Positions 24,044-36,286 of a stretch of 64,000 nt of DNA are shown piece after piece. Position 1 is the stretch's first letter. The number at the start of each line of letters is the position of its first letter. The stretch is from Warburgia ugandensis (Eukaryota; Streptophyta; Magnoliopsida; Canellales; Canellaceae): positions 44,781,729 through 44,845,728 of the forward strand of contig CP141133.1 in NCBI GenBank assembly GCA_035236585.1, in the 5' to 3' direction. The position numbers and the translations under genes were made by a program. The notes under the pieces are model-generated. The model was not told where the DNA came from. It worked only from the letters and a program-made list of their open reading frames with translations, and did no database searches.

Positions 24044-27000
24044 AGGTTCATCCAGTCACTTGCAGCCCTATATGTCCAATATAAAGATGACAATTCAAAT
24101 AAAGGTTAGGATCTAGTAAGTTAATATTAGTTTAGGACAACATTAGTTAAGTATTACAATATAATGAGTTAATGTCATTAATTCATGTAGGAATGGTAAA
24201 ATATGAGCAGATACCACTTAGTAAAACACCTACGAGGATGACTCAATAAATTATTGATTCCAATATGGAGGATACTAAACAATAAAATAAAGTAATAGAA
24301 ATAGTTACACAAGTATGATAAGACATTTTATTTTTTCTACAATACCATTACAGAATGTAATGGTGTAGAGTAATACCACTCAGGTTTAACTTGAAGTCTT
24401 AACCAGCATAACCGTTTAGAGACAAAATACCCTAACAATGATATATGATTATTATTCATTTATACATAGTGTAATAGTGGAAGTTCAATAGGAACAAATT
24501 ATAAATTGGAAAAGATGATAGAAAGATTTTCGAAGGTTAATCCCAACCTTTATAAGAAAGGTGAAATAAAAATAACTGAAGAATAGATATTAGAAATAGA
24601 GAAAACCTTAGGATTATTACAAACTCTTGTAAAAATAAAGGGTCATAATTGCCACTTATATCTAATGAAACAAGAAATAACATTTTTGTGGGCAATTGGT
24701 CAAATGGACCTATTTATAAAAATATAGATGATATTACTTGAGAAGAATCTGAGGAAATAGAGAGTATTTTCTCTCCAAAATCAATAAAGGAGAAGAGTTT
24801 TGACAAGGATAAATAAACAGACGATCAATTTCTGGAGTATAAAGAAATGGCCTCCAAATTTGAGAAAAATTACAAGACAAATGAAACAAGGAAGCATAGT
24901 AAAATGGAAAACTACAATCCAAAATCTTCTAAGAAAAACAAATAAACTCTGATGGCATATGGTTCATAAAGAAATCAGAATCCATACATCTTGTATATCA
25001 AATATGAATTTACCTAGCCAGAAATTAGATTAGGTATGATAACTCAGTTGTTGAGTCAGTACAAGAGTTCATCAAGATTAAGATGGATACTAATCTTGTA
25101 TATTTTGATATACTAGAATAGTTATGGACTATAGTAGAAAGAAAAATACATTTTTCACATTGATGAGGACATAGTCATTGTATATTAGAAATAAGACCAT
25201 GTAAACAAATACAGGCAACTAAACACATTTTTAATGAATGACAAGCATCTTGGACAAATGAGGTGATCATAGATGATGAATAATCCATGATTATGGAGAA
25301 AGGCGTAGTTAGAAAATTCCAACATATTTTGAGGAATTTTCAAGATTTTCACCCCAAAATGAGATTGAGTTACTATTGAATTATTACTTTATACAACTCA
25401 AATCTTTAGGGTATTTTAGAAAATGGAAATCAGTCGATTTGAAAAAGTTGAAAAGCCAATTATAAGGACTATTAGACAAAGGATATATATGACCAAATAA
25501 TTTACTTTTTGAAGCACCAATCCTCCTAGTAAAAGAAAAAGGAAGTATCAATGTAATTATGCATTGACTATGAATGCTAAATAATGTTACTAAGGAAGGA
25601 TAAGCACCCTCTACTTTGCATTAATGATTTCGTGTAATTTACTATCATCAATCGAAAGTTAGAAATGAAAAACAACATTCATAACTCAAAATGAATTTTG
25701 AGTTATACCGTTGGGCTAAATAATATTCATAAATTTGATGAAGGTGAGATTTCTTAGATAAATTGGTAAGTTTGAATTTTGGTTAGGGAAAGTTAATTTT
25801 TGGGTCATATAATTTCTAAGGATAATATTGAGGTTGACCAACAAAAATAGTGATAATAATTAAGAAGTGACTATGATAGTCATGGAGATTCATAGCTCTT
25901 CTTGGTCTTATAGAATACATGAAAGAATTCTTCTAGTATAACCCTCCCTTGGACTGCATAGACCAGAAAGTGTATATGATTAATTTGAACCATTGACTGA
26001 GAGTCTAAAAGTTTAAGAAGAGACTGATTACAACGTTAATGTTGACTCTTCCATCAAGTAGTAGAAGTTACAAGATTTGCTCAAATTCTTTAGATAAGGT
26101 CTTAGAAAGTGTATGGAAAAGTCATTGGGTATGATTCATAATAATGAAAGAAGCATGAAGCAAGTTTCCAAATACATAATCTAGAACGTGTGACAATAGT
26201 GTTACATATACAGTGAAAAAGTAAAAATTATCACTAATTATGAGAGCCCCAAGAATATAATTACTGATATGACTCAGTAATTGTAAAATAATAATTTTTA
26301 TAAAAGTCAAGATAGGCTGATAGTGAAAATTTGAGGAAAGAATTATTACAAGAAAACTATCAGTCAATATTTCTCTCAACCCTGGAAAGAAATACCAGAA
26401 CTTAAAAAGAATTTTTATGTAAGAAGGAAATGGTAAAGAAGTATGATTATCTCGAATAGAGAAAAAATAATTACTTCCAAATATTAGAAGATTGTTACAA
26501 AGAACATTAGTTGCATTCTTTAAGAATCAATACAACATTTCACCCCTTGGTACATAGTCAAAGAACTATCCATACTTCGAAAGATATGTTAAAACGTATA
26601 CGCATTGGAAAGGAATGGGGATGAACAATCAAATTTGAGATAGGAATATATGAAGCATTATAATTACCGATTGGTAAAAGTGTGAAGTAAAATTGATGAC
26701 ACTAGTCAAAGGAATTATGAAGTTTAAACAAAAGGATAAGTTAGTCTTAGAGTTATTAATCCTTTTGAAATTCTAAAAATTATTAGATTAGTCGTTATTA
26801 ATTAGGCTTGCTGGCTAAAGTGTCAAATGTGTTTTATGACTTTAATTATCTATTTTTGTAAATGAACTAAAAATGTGATTTCTACCTTTGAGGACAAGGT
26901 AATGTGAGTTATGAATAAAAAGGAAATAGAAATTTCCTAAAGTAGCAATATCACTTAGAATAAGCCACATGAGAAAAACTGTGAATGAGATGATGAAAAC

Positions 27001-27045
27001 TCATAAGTGAGTTGTTATGTGAAATTTCAAGGAAAAAATTTTCAT

Positions 27046-27058
27046 AAGGGGGGGAGAA
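27046..27058 (+). other. Polypurine tract before LTR B
   Basis: aagggggggagaa sits directly before LTR B. The equivalents before C (36275-36286, atgggggaagaa) and D (40287-40298, acgaggtaagaa) are progressively degraded. This marks each following LTR as a 3' LTR. Confidence 0.75.
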
Positions 27059-30000
27059 TTTAATAACCCCAATTTTCATGAATATAACTGAATTATTGAA
27101 TGTGAGAAATTGAAAATTTGAAAACGGAACTGGAAATTTAAGTTCCACCACTTTTTAGAGAAATATAATTCGGATTTGAGACATGAATATTTGTAATGTA
27201 ATTGAAAAATTGAGTCCAACGATTGTAAGCATGCTAAAATTGGAGTTAGAATGAAAAATTAGTATTTTTCTCAATTTTCAAAATTAAAAGGGCAAAACGA
27301 TAATTTTACCTTTTTGTGGGGCCCATAAAGTTAATTAAGAACATGAAGTTAGAAATGATATAAGGCATGAATCAGCTAGCACCCAATTGATAATGGAGGT
27401 AGTGGAATTTCCACTTCCACTAAATAATTTTTAGTGGAAAAAAAAATTGCCTATAAATACTTCCCTAAAATTCACATGAAATTTTCCAAGTCTCCCTAGC
27501 TTTCCTCCTCTTTCCCTTCTCCTCCTCTCCCTCTTTTCCTCTCTCTTTCCTTTCCTTTTCTTTTTCCATTTCAATTTATGGTTACTGCCCTACAAGGAAC
27601 CAGAGAAATCCGATAATCTACTCCTCTTACTGGCCATCCAATCCATTCATCTTCTCTAACACAATCCACTTTCCATTCCTCTCTAATATATCTATGTTTT
27701 TAGTGCTATTATTGGGAATTTTTCATTGTATATCGGATTTCAGCATAGCATATCTCTTCTCTAGCATTATCTCTTCTCCGGCCATGATCCCCTCCTCTAG
27801 ACATTTCCAAGTAGGCCACCCCCTTTCCTTTCCTCTCCATTTTCATTTTCATTTTCATCTCTTTCCACTGTAAAATGCCCCACCAAACTAGTTTTCCCAC
27901 AATTTACTAGTGAACTAGAATAGGTGGAAAAGGGTTGGAACACCTTTAAAATGGCCTTAAATGGATGATTAGAATATCCTAAGACCTCAGACGCACATGT
28001 TATGGTAAAAATATTGGACATCTGGATCAAAGATCACAGCAGTAACATAATGGAAAGGCACCCCGGATACGGAATTCAATTTAGACTGTTGAAATTGCTT
28101 GAAAACTTAAAAATACAATTCAGAGCTCAATACAACTCCAAATTGAGATCGGAAAGATCCGTTGGAATTGTATTAACAAGTAGAATCAACTGACCACCTT
28201 CAAAATGATCTTAAAAGGTTGATTTGATCCATTAGATCAATTCAGAATATCCCAAAACCTTAAACACACCAGTTATAGTAAAATAAAAATAAAATGGATA
28301 TCTAGATCAAAGATTAGAACAAAAATAGATCGAATAAATCTGGACTATTGAAATTGCATGAAAACTTAAACATGCAAATCAAAACTTAATAAAACTCCAA
28401 ATTGAGATTGAAAAGATCTGTTGAAATTGTATCGATGAGTAGAATCTACTGAACTCATAAAATTTAAGATTTAAGTACTGTTTATGATGATCCATAGCCC
28501 AAAACTTTACTAATAGCTTGGATCAGCTAGATCAAAGATGATTAGACTATTTGATGTTGATGAATACATGATATATTGAGGAGATAACATTAATTAATGG
28601 GCCAGATCTTTCATAAATGAGAGAAATTAAGACCTAAGCCCTTAATGTGTTCAAAATGCTAGATCTAATGAATAAAAATTAGATATGATCATTGGATCAT
28701 TATCGAAACTTTAGATATGCTTTATGATTATTGAATTTGTTAAATTTTAGTTTATTTGCTTCTGATTTAATTGTAGATCTATTTGTTAGATTAAATCAAT
28801 GGTTAGATTTACATTTTAAGAATGAGAAATTTACTCAGAAGATTATCAAAAACTTAAATATCTGATTGATCTAAACTTAAATGTACTTTTATTAACATCT
28901 ACAACATTATGATGAAATGAAACTACTAATAGTAAGGGCCTGTAGTAATTCATATAAAATAAAAAATCTAAAAAGATCAAGATCATCAACTTAGAAATGA
29001 TCAAAGATTAATGAGATGTATACGATGAACTACAATTAGAAAATAGTTCAAAAACTTAGATCTGACAAATCAGAAGTCAATCTAACCATCAAATTTATAG
29101 ATCAAATAAGAAAAATTATCTAAAAGAGATGTAATAGTTGAGATGAAAGAATACAAAGAAATCTAGACCCTTAAATATTCATGAAGGGACATGAATGCAA
29201 TGGTCAACAAACACTAAAAGAGAATGGACATGATCAAAGAAAGGTCATCTAAAATGATGATCAAGAGATAGAAAATGGCATTATGTGTATATATGAATTG
29301 ACAGATACATAGATTTCTATGTCGATCAAGATCATTGATTATTCCAAGTATTAGAGATTTTATCAAGATCATTGATTACCCTAAGTATTGGGGATTATCA
29401 CAATTGAAGTAGGTGGAACCTTAAGAATGTAGTTCCTTAAATTGCAAGATCTATGTGATAAACATGATCATAAATTGGTAGGATTTACTTATTAAATGTC
29501 TAGTGATTTAATTAGTATGATATAATGATCTTATGCTTAGAATTATGTAATCATTATTTGAAAAGCATGTGCTGGAATTATATTATTTAACTAGGTTAAG
29601 AAATTACATGCTTGGTACATGGGAACCATTTACATTAAATGTTTATCCCTAAACATAGATATGAAATTACATTCTTAGTACATGAATATCAAATTAATGA
29701 AAATGGGTATCATTTACATTAAATTATTATCCCAAAACTTAGATGTGAAATTTTATCCTCCGCATATGTGTACCAAAATATGAGGATGATAAAGTTATTA
29801 CATATTTTTATGAATAGGCAAATAGCTTGCTAGTATTACTATTAATTTACATAAACGCATGGAGGCTTGTGAATTTTGTTTTCGACAGGCATATGCCTGG
29901 AGATACTATGCTAGGAGAATTGTAGGGTTTGGCCACCCGCTCTCTGAAATTGATGATAATATGGATACCAAGCCCTAAGAGAGGCTAAAAGTCAGATGTG

Positions 30001-30540
30001 GTAATTATGGGAAGGTCACCATTGTGAAAGTCCTGTTTCCTCATATGGATAGTGATATAATGTTTTTCCATCGTGGTATCAATGGAGTATTTTGTCAGTT
30101 ATCTAGGTGCACTGGTATGGATTGAACTGCAACATAGTAGTCATTTATGTATTTTGCACTATGATGCATGGCATAATGAGATGCCTTATGATATGGCATG
30201 ATAAGATACCTGGTATGAGCTCATTACCGATGTTTTCCCATGAAGGGATAATTTCCAGCAGAGGCTGGATGATTATTTGCCCAGTAAAGATGTATGGTTA
30301 TTGAACATAATTATAGGCCTCGTATGAAAGGGGTATGATTAATGAACATAATGATGGACCTCATAAGTAAGGGGCATGAATATTGAACCAAGTATAGTCT
30401 GGGTGTGAATATTATAGTATTGTTATTGAAGCTATTAACTATTTTTCATGGTTTTAACTATTTACATATATACGGTATGGTTATGAATTATTGGAGAATA
30501 TATATTCACAGAAGATTTGACATGAGAAATTACATGATAA
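27059..30540 (+). mobile_element. LTR B of the Tekay-like array
   Basis: It starts TTTAATAACCCC, with the first TG mutated to TT. It has a TATA box (27452) and a pyrimidine-rich tract (27490-27570), and keeps the same block order as LTR A. Two deletions relative to A: about 750 bp at 28955, removing the shared block, and about 600 bp at 30540, removing the LTR 3' end, PBS and first interior bases. The second fuses LTR B directly to interior 2. Confidence 0.8.
27452..27458 (+). promoter_or_regulatory. LTR B TATA box
   Basis: tataaat in gcctataaatacttccc, about 395 bp into the LTR. The equivalent in LTR C is 36664-36670. In LTR D the word is mutated to ttagaaat near 40708. Confidence 0.6.
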
Positions 30541-33500
30541 TCCAAATACAAATATGACAATCTAAATATAGGTTAGGGTATAGTAATTTAATATTAGATT
30601 AGGATAACATTAATTAAGTATTACAATAGAATGAGTTAATGTATAATTAACTCATGTAGGAATGGTATAATATGAGCAGATGCCTCCTAGTAAAAGAACT
30701 AGGAGGATGGCTCAATAAATTATTGATTCCAATATGGAGGATAATAAACAATAGAATTAAGTAATAGAAATAGTTACACAAGAATGATTATACATTTTAC
30801 TTTTTCTACAATACCATTGAAACATATAATGGTGTAGAGTAATACTACTCAGGCTTAACTTGATGTCTTTACCAGCATAACCATTTAGAGATAAAATATC
30901 CTAACAATGGTATATGATTATTATTCATTTATACAGAGTGTAATAGTGGAAGTTCAACAAGAACAAATGATAAATTGGAAAAGATGATAGAAAGATTTTC
31001 GATGTTAATACCAACCTTTATAAGAAAAGTGAAACAGAAATTACTGAAGAATAGATATTAGAAATAGAGAAAACCTTAGGAGTATTACAAAATCTTGTAA
31101 AAATAAAGGGTTAGAATTGCCACTTATATCTAATGAAACAAGAAATTGCATTTTAGTGGCAATTGGTCAAATAGACCTATTCATCAAAATAGAGTTGACA
31201 TTACTTGAGAAGAATTCATGGAAATAGTGAGTATTTTCCCTCCAAAATCAATAAAGGACCAGAGTTTTGATAAGGATAAATAAAAAGATGATCAATTTCT
31301 AGGGTATGAAGAAATGGCCTCCAAATTTGAGTAAAATTATAAGACAAATTAGACAAAGAGGCATAGTAAAATGGGAAATTATAATCCCAAATATTTTAAG
31401 AAAAATAAATAAGCCATGATGGCATATGGTTCATAAACAAATCAAAATCCATACATCTTGTGCATCAAATATGAATCTACCTAGTCAGAAATTAGATTAG
31501 GAATGATAACTCAGTTGTTGAGTTAGCACAAGAGTTCATCAATATTAAGATAGATACTGATCTTTGTATATTTTGATATATTACAAAAGTTATGGACTAT
31601 TGTAGAAATAAAAATACATTTTTCACATTGATGAGGAAATAATCATTGTATACGAGAAATAAGATCTTGTAAACAAATACATGCAGCTAAACACATTTTT
31701 AATGAATGCTAAGCATTTTGGACAAATGGGGTGATCATAGAAGATGAATAATCCAAGATGATGGAGAAAGATGAAGTTAGAAAATTCCAAGATATTTTGA
31801 GGAATTTTCAAGATTTTCACCCCGACGTGAGATTGAGTTACTATTGAATTATTACTTTATACAATTCAAATCTCTAGGGTATTTAAAAAATGGCAATTAG
31901 TCTATTTGAATAAGTTGAAAAGGCAATTATAAGGACTATTAGACAAAGGATTTATTTGACTAGATAATTTACATTGGAGAGCACCAATCCTCTTAGTTAA
32001 AGAAAAAGGAAGTATCAATGCATTAACTATGAATGCTAAATAATGTTACTAAGGAAGGATAAGTACCCTATATTCTAGATTAATGATTTCATCCAATTTA
32101 CTATCATCAATTAGAAGTTGGAAATGAAAAACAACATTCAGAACAAAAAATGAATTTTGAGTTATACCATTGGGATAAATATATTCATAAATTTGATGAA
32201 GATGAGATTTCTTAGATCAATTGGTAAGTTTGAATTCTTGCTAGAGAAAGTCAATTCTTGGTCATATAATTTCTAAGTATAATATTGAGGTTGACCAACA
32301 AAAATGGTGATAATAATTAAGAAGTGACTATGACAATCATAGAGAGTCATAGCTCTTTTTGGTCTTATAGAATACCATGAAAGGATTCTTCTAGTATAAT
32401 CATGCATTTGACTACATAGACCAGAAAGAGTATATGATTAATTTGAACCATTGAATGTATGACGGCCCGGGTTTTCCCATGCATTTTTAAATGCAATATT
32501 TAATTCCTAAGGCGGGATGCATCCCTATTTGAAAACCATTTTATAAAAATCATGCAATGCATCGGAAAATCTTTAGTTTTAAACTCATTTTGAAAACCCC
32601 GAGTGTCATTTGCTTTCATAACAACCAAAGTAGTTTTTGAAAAAACTTCAGAAATCATAAATGTCTTCCCAGGTCTATCCAGTCACAGCTCACAGCCCAA
32701 CTGTAAATAAATACAAATACATGTCCAAAGGGTAGAGTGTTTACTTACATGTATAATTGTCTCCTTTTGATTTTTCTTGCTCGTAGCACTAACATAGGTG
32801 TCCTCTACTCGTGGATGGAACTATCCTAAAAAATGTTAAGGATAGGGTGAGTATATACTATACTCAGTAGGAGTCTATCACTACTAGTTTTACAATGCAT
32901 GCTATGTTTAAAATCATGTGATCTTTAAAACATATGCATGTTTGAATACTCATGTTCAGTATCAATATTAAAAACCATTGTCAAAGGGGAATGCTAACGA
33001 CTTAAAAGAATCACATAATCTAAGTTGAAAGTATCATATATATCATAAGCATAATAATATGCATAAGATGCTCAACTGAATCCAACTCATGGATATATGG
33101 TATGGTCGACCAACCTCCTGTCATGCCATATCCATAATGCAAGTAAATCCTCAAACCATAGGGCCCACTATGCTCATGACCTCACTGCCGTGTAGTCCTC
33201 GGGTACCTGGGGACACGCAGTCATAGCCACCACAGGTCATATGACACTTATTCGTTGTAAATCATGCAATTTATGAAATCGGTTGCAAAACATGCATGCA
33301 ATGTATAAAATCTGCTCATGCTAGTATCGCATTCAAAGTCATAACCCTGCCTAGAAGCCTGCCAGCCTAGAAGCCTATCAGCTCTCTTTGGCCCGCCCTC
33401 ATCAGCCTGCCCTCATTGGCCAAGGCTACACTTATCATGCAATCTATGCATGTAGCACATGTCTTGGCAATATATGCAATCATTTGCAAAACATATCTAT

Positions 33501-33600
33501 GCATAATGTATTTGTCATATGCATGTTGAATTTATTTATAAAATTAAGTCATGCTAAACAAGTCATATAACTTATACTTAAAACATGCATTCTCAAAACA

Positions 33601-33807
33601 ATCATGGGCTCTTTTTAAAAGTCTAGTAGCAATAGAGCACCTACATCAAAACATTATGGGTTCTTTTAAAAAGTCTAGTAGAGATAGAGCAACTACTTCA
33701 AAACATCATGGGTTCTTTTAAAAGTCTAGTAGCGATAGAGCACCTACATCAAAACGTCATGGGTTCTTTTAAAAAATTCTAGTAGCGATAGAACACCTAC
33801 CTCGAAG
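33601..33807. repeat. ~52-bp tandem repeat, 4 copies
   Basis: Units start at 33601, 33653, 33705 and 33756, each with catgggttcttttaaaa (first copy catgggctctttttaaaa) followed by (a/t)gtctagtag and ending in an 'acctac' word. The related solo LTR has a single copy in reverse complement near 46105-46165. Confidence 0.95.
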
Positions 33808-34061
33808 TCTCCTGGAGTCGCATCCTTCATCACTCAACCCGTCCCTGGGTCTCATTTATAAACTCCTGGATATGGATGGATACAAGGAGTCCTTATCAAT
33901 TTTGATCTATCTAGAAATTAGATCGCTAGATTTGCCTTTTAGGGTCCATGGGTCCTTGCCTAATTCATTGTCAGGCTAGATCATATGATATGAATCTACT
34001 ATTCAATAGTTAAACTCTGTAAATTGTCCTCTGATCCTAACTTTAAAGTTTCAATAGGTCC

Positions 34062-34480
34062 GCATGTCCCAGTTCCTAGGACACCCGTGCATCCTGGTTG
34101 AACAGCGACTGCCTCGCATGCATGCGCGCTTAAAGGCCATGCCAGGGACCGCGTTTTGCACGTGCACATGCATGCTCAAGCGATGCACTCTGACGTGCAT
34201 CCTGGATGGCATTGCATGGACGCACCTTTGGTGTAGCATGGCGCGTCTCAGCTCCCAGGGCACCCCGTGCATCTTGGTCGAGCCAGGACCTGTGCCCCAC
34301 ATCGTGCGCGCACCCGAAGGCCGCACCAGGTACAATGTACGCACTGTTGTACACTTGGAACCCATCCCAGGGACCCTGTCCCAGGGGCACGTGGAGCATG
34401 GCGTCCCTGGGACGCCTTGTTCGTGCAGGGCTGGTTGGAATCGGCTTGGGACGTTTTTCGGCCAGGAAAACCAGTTGGAA
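34062..34480. other. GC-rich, CpG-rich island inside solo LTR
   Basis: Strikingly richer in GC and CpG than its surroundings. Two diverged ~175-bp halves repeat each other (caccc(c)gtgcatc(c/t)tggt at about 34082 and 34263). Overlapping open frames on both strands (34051-34522) follow from the lack of AT-rich stop codons and show no protein family signature. A comparable island lies at 45380-45720. Confidence 0.75.
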
Positions 34481-34835
34481 AAACCACCTAGAAATGCTAG
34501 ATCCAGCATGGATCTAGCTTGAAAGGAGGAAGAACCAAGAGAGAGGGAAAGATGGCTTACCTTGGCAGCCAGGGAGCGCCTATCGTCGGTGGTAGAACCC
34601 CGTTCTGGTTCTGAAACTTCATGCCACCGGAAAACTCGACGAAGGGAAAAACCCAGTTTTTGGGTGATGCCAGGGAAGAAATGGGGAAGAGAAAGAAGGG
34701 GAATGGCCGGCCTGATGGTCCTGGCCGTTGTCGAAAATCGCAGGGAAATGCTAGAGATGGGTTTCCGATTTTTGCCGGAAACTCTAGTCCCAAAATAGCC
34801 AGAAAAATCGTGTTTTAGAGAGGGGGAAGATAGGT

Positions 34836-34845
34836 CTTTTTATAG
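34836..34845 (-). promoter_or_regulatory. Solo LTR TATA box
   Basis: The minus strand reads CTATAAAAAG, about 380 bp from the LTR start. This matches the TATA spacing of the related LTRs. Confidence 0.5.
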
Positions 34846-36286
34846 CCTTGCTATGGCGGCGCTTCCAATGGTGGTGGCAGAAACCTTTGTAAACAGGGTT
34901 TTTGGAGAAGTCTAGAGGAAGAAGAAGATGGGGTGCCGTTATCAAAATGGCCCCCTGCGTTTTCTGTCTTTTTTGTTTTTTGTTTAAATTACATAAACGC
35001 CCCTAATCTTTAAACAGCCGTAACTTCTTCATATGAACTTTGTTTTCAGCGTTCTTTGAGGCGTTGGATTCCATTTTTCAAGTAGAATCTAATGGTACCA
35101 AGTTTCCTTACAAATTCGTTCGCTTACTATTTTAAATAAAGTAAAACATTTAACACAGTTTATTTCCCATAGAATGTCCAATTTTTTTTGTTAAAAATAG
35201 TGTAAATTGCTCGGGCATTACAGAATGAGAGTCTAAAAGTTTAAGAAGAGACTGACTACAATGTCAATGTTGACTCTTCCATCAATTAGTAGAGGTTTTA
35301 AGATTTTCTTAAATGCTTCACATAAGGACTTAGAAAGTTTATGAAAAAGTCTTCATGTATGATTCATGGTAATGAAAGAAGCATGAAGTAAATTTTCAAA
35401 TACACAATCTAGAACTTGTGATAATAGTGTTACCAATTTAGTGAAAAAATAAATATTATCACTAATTATGAGAGCCTGGGGAATATTGTTATTGATATGA
35501 CTTAGTAATTGTAAAAGAATAATTTTAAAAAAAGTGGAGACAAGTAGATAGTGAAAATTTGAGGAAAGAATTATTATAAGAAAACTATCAGTCAATATTT
35601 CTCTCAACCCTGGAAAGAAATACCAAAACCTAAAAAGGAATTTTTAAGTTAGAAGGAAATGGTAAAGAAGTATGATTATCTCGAAGAGAGATTAAATAAT
35701 TACATCCAAATATTGGAAAATTATTACAAAGAACATTAGTTGCATTGCTTGAGAATCAATACAACATTTCACCCCTTGGTAGATAGTCAAAGAAGATTCC
35801 ATACCTTGAAAGATATGTTAAAATGTATATGTATTGGAAAGGAATGGGGATGAATAATAGAATTTGAGATAGGAATATATGAAGCATTATAGTTACCAAC
35901 TAGTTAAAGTTAGAAGTAAAATTGATGACACCGGTCAAAGGAATTATGAAGTTTGAACTAAAGGATAACTTAGTCTTGGAGTTATTAATCCTTTTGAAAT
36001 TCTAGAAATTATTAGGTTAGTAGTTATGAATTAATCTTGTTGGCTAAAGTGTCAAATATGTTTTGTGATTTTAATTGTGTATTTTGGTAAATGAACCAAA
36101 AATGTGATTTCTACCTTCTAGGAAAAGGTAATGTGAGTTATGAATAAAAAGGAAATAGAAATTTCCTAAAGTGGCAATATCACTCAGAATAAACCACATG
36201 AGAAAAACTATGAATGAGATTATCAAAACTCATAAGTGAGTTGTTATGTTAAATTTCAAAGATGAAATTTTCATATGGGGGAAGAA

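Larger units (their letters stand above)
24029..27058 (+). pseudogene. Interior 1: decayed gag-pol, Tekay/Del-like
   Basis: Gag traces lie around 24190-24920 (a MASKFEKNYK word near 24848). Pol traces include the pre-RT block near 25310-25400, a LLDKGYI word (about 25465), APILLVKEKGSI (about 25516-25550), KFEFWLGKV (about 25769-25795), FLGHIISKDNIEVDQQK (about 25798-25848), SFLGLIEYMKEF-like words, and a NPFEIL word close to 26766 that marks the integrase C-terminus. The final frame ends at the PPT. The RT segment with the YxDD core and the first half of integrase are missing; a live interior should be about twice as long. Every frame carries many stops. Confidence 0.75.
32458..35222 (-). 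mobile_element. Solo LTR with 5-bp TSD gaatg
   Basis: On the minus strand it begins TGTAATGCCCGAGC at 35222 and ends CCCGGGCCGTCATA at 32458. The direct repeat gaatg flanks it at 32453-32457 and 35223-35227. Removing the insert and one gaatg restores the local sequence of the undisrupted copies near 25990 and 39230 apart from one base. No PBS, PPT or coding interior is present. It is homologous in reverse orientation to the solo LTR 44761-47362, and contains a 4-copy tandem repeat and a GC-rich island. Confidence 0.92.
30541..36286 (+). pseudogene. Interior 2: decayed gag-pol, split by a solo LTR
   Basis: Same order as interior 1. It opens with a candidate gag start MPPSKRTRRMAQ (about 30681-30716) followed at once by a stop. 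Later come gag traces (EEMASKFE near 31310), a pre-RT/RT block (31770-32050) and KFEF followed by DNIEVDQQK-like words (about 32225-32300). After the 2765-bp solo LTR (32458-35222) the frame resumes with the remainder of RNase H/integrase and ends NPFEILEIIR (35988-36016) and NFKDEIF (36251-36271) before the PPT. The solo LTR interrupts a sequence that is continuous at 25990 and 39230. It is dead in all frames. Confidence 0.75.

Noticed and set aside
33601..33807. CRISPR or satellite array
   Set aside because: Only four 52-bp units without spacers, inside one LTR; too few for a satellite.
34062..34480. CpG island of a host gene promoter
   Set aside because: It sits within TSD-bounded solo LTR sequence and no adjacent host exon was found.
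34051..34522. Overlapping ORFs of 80-152 codons on both strands
   Set aside because: They coincide with a GC-rich LTR island with few AT-type stop codons, mirror each other on opposite strands and show no protein family motif.
32458..35222. MITE or DNA transposon
   Set aside because: No terminal inverted repeats; the TG...-type ends, 5-bp TSD and homology to other LTRs fit a solo LTR.
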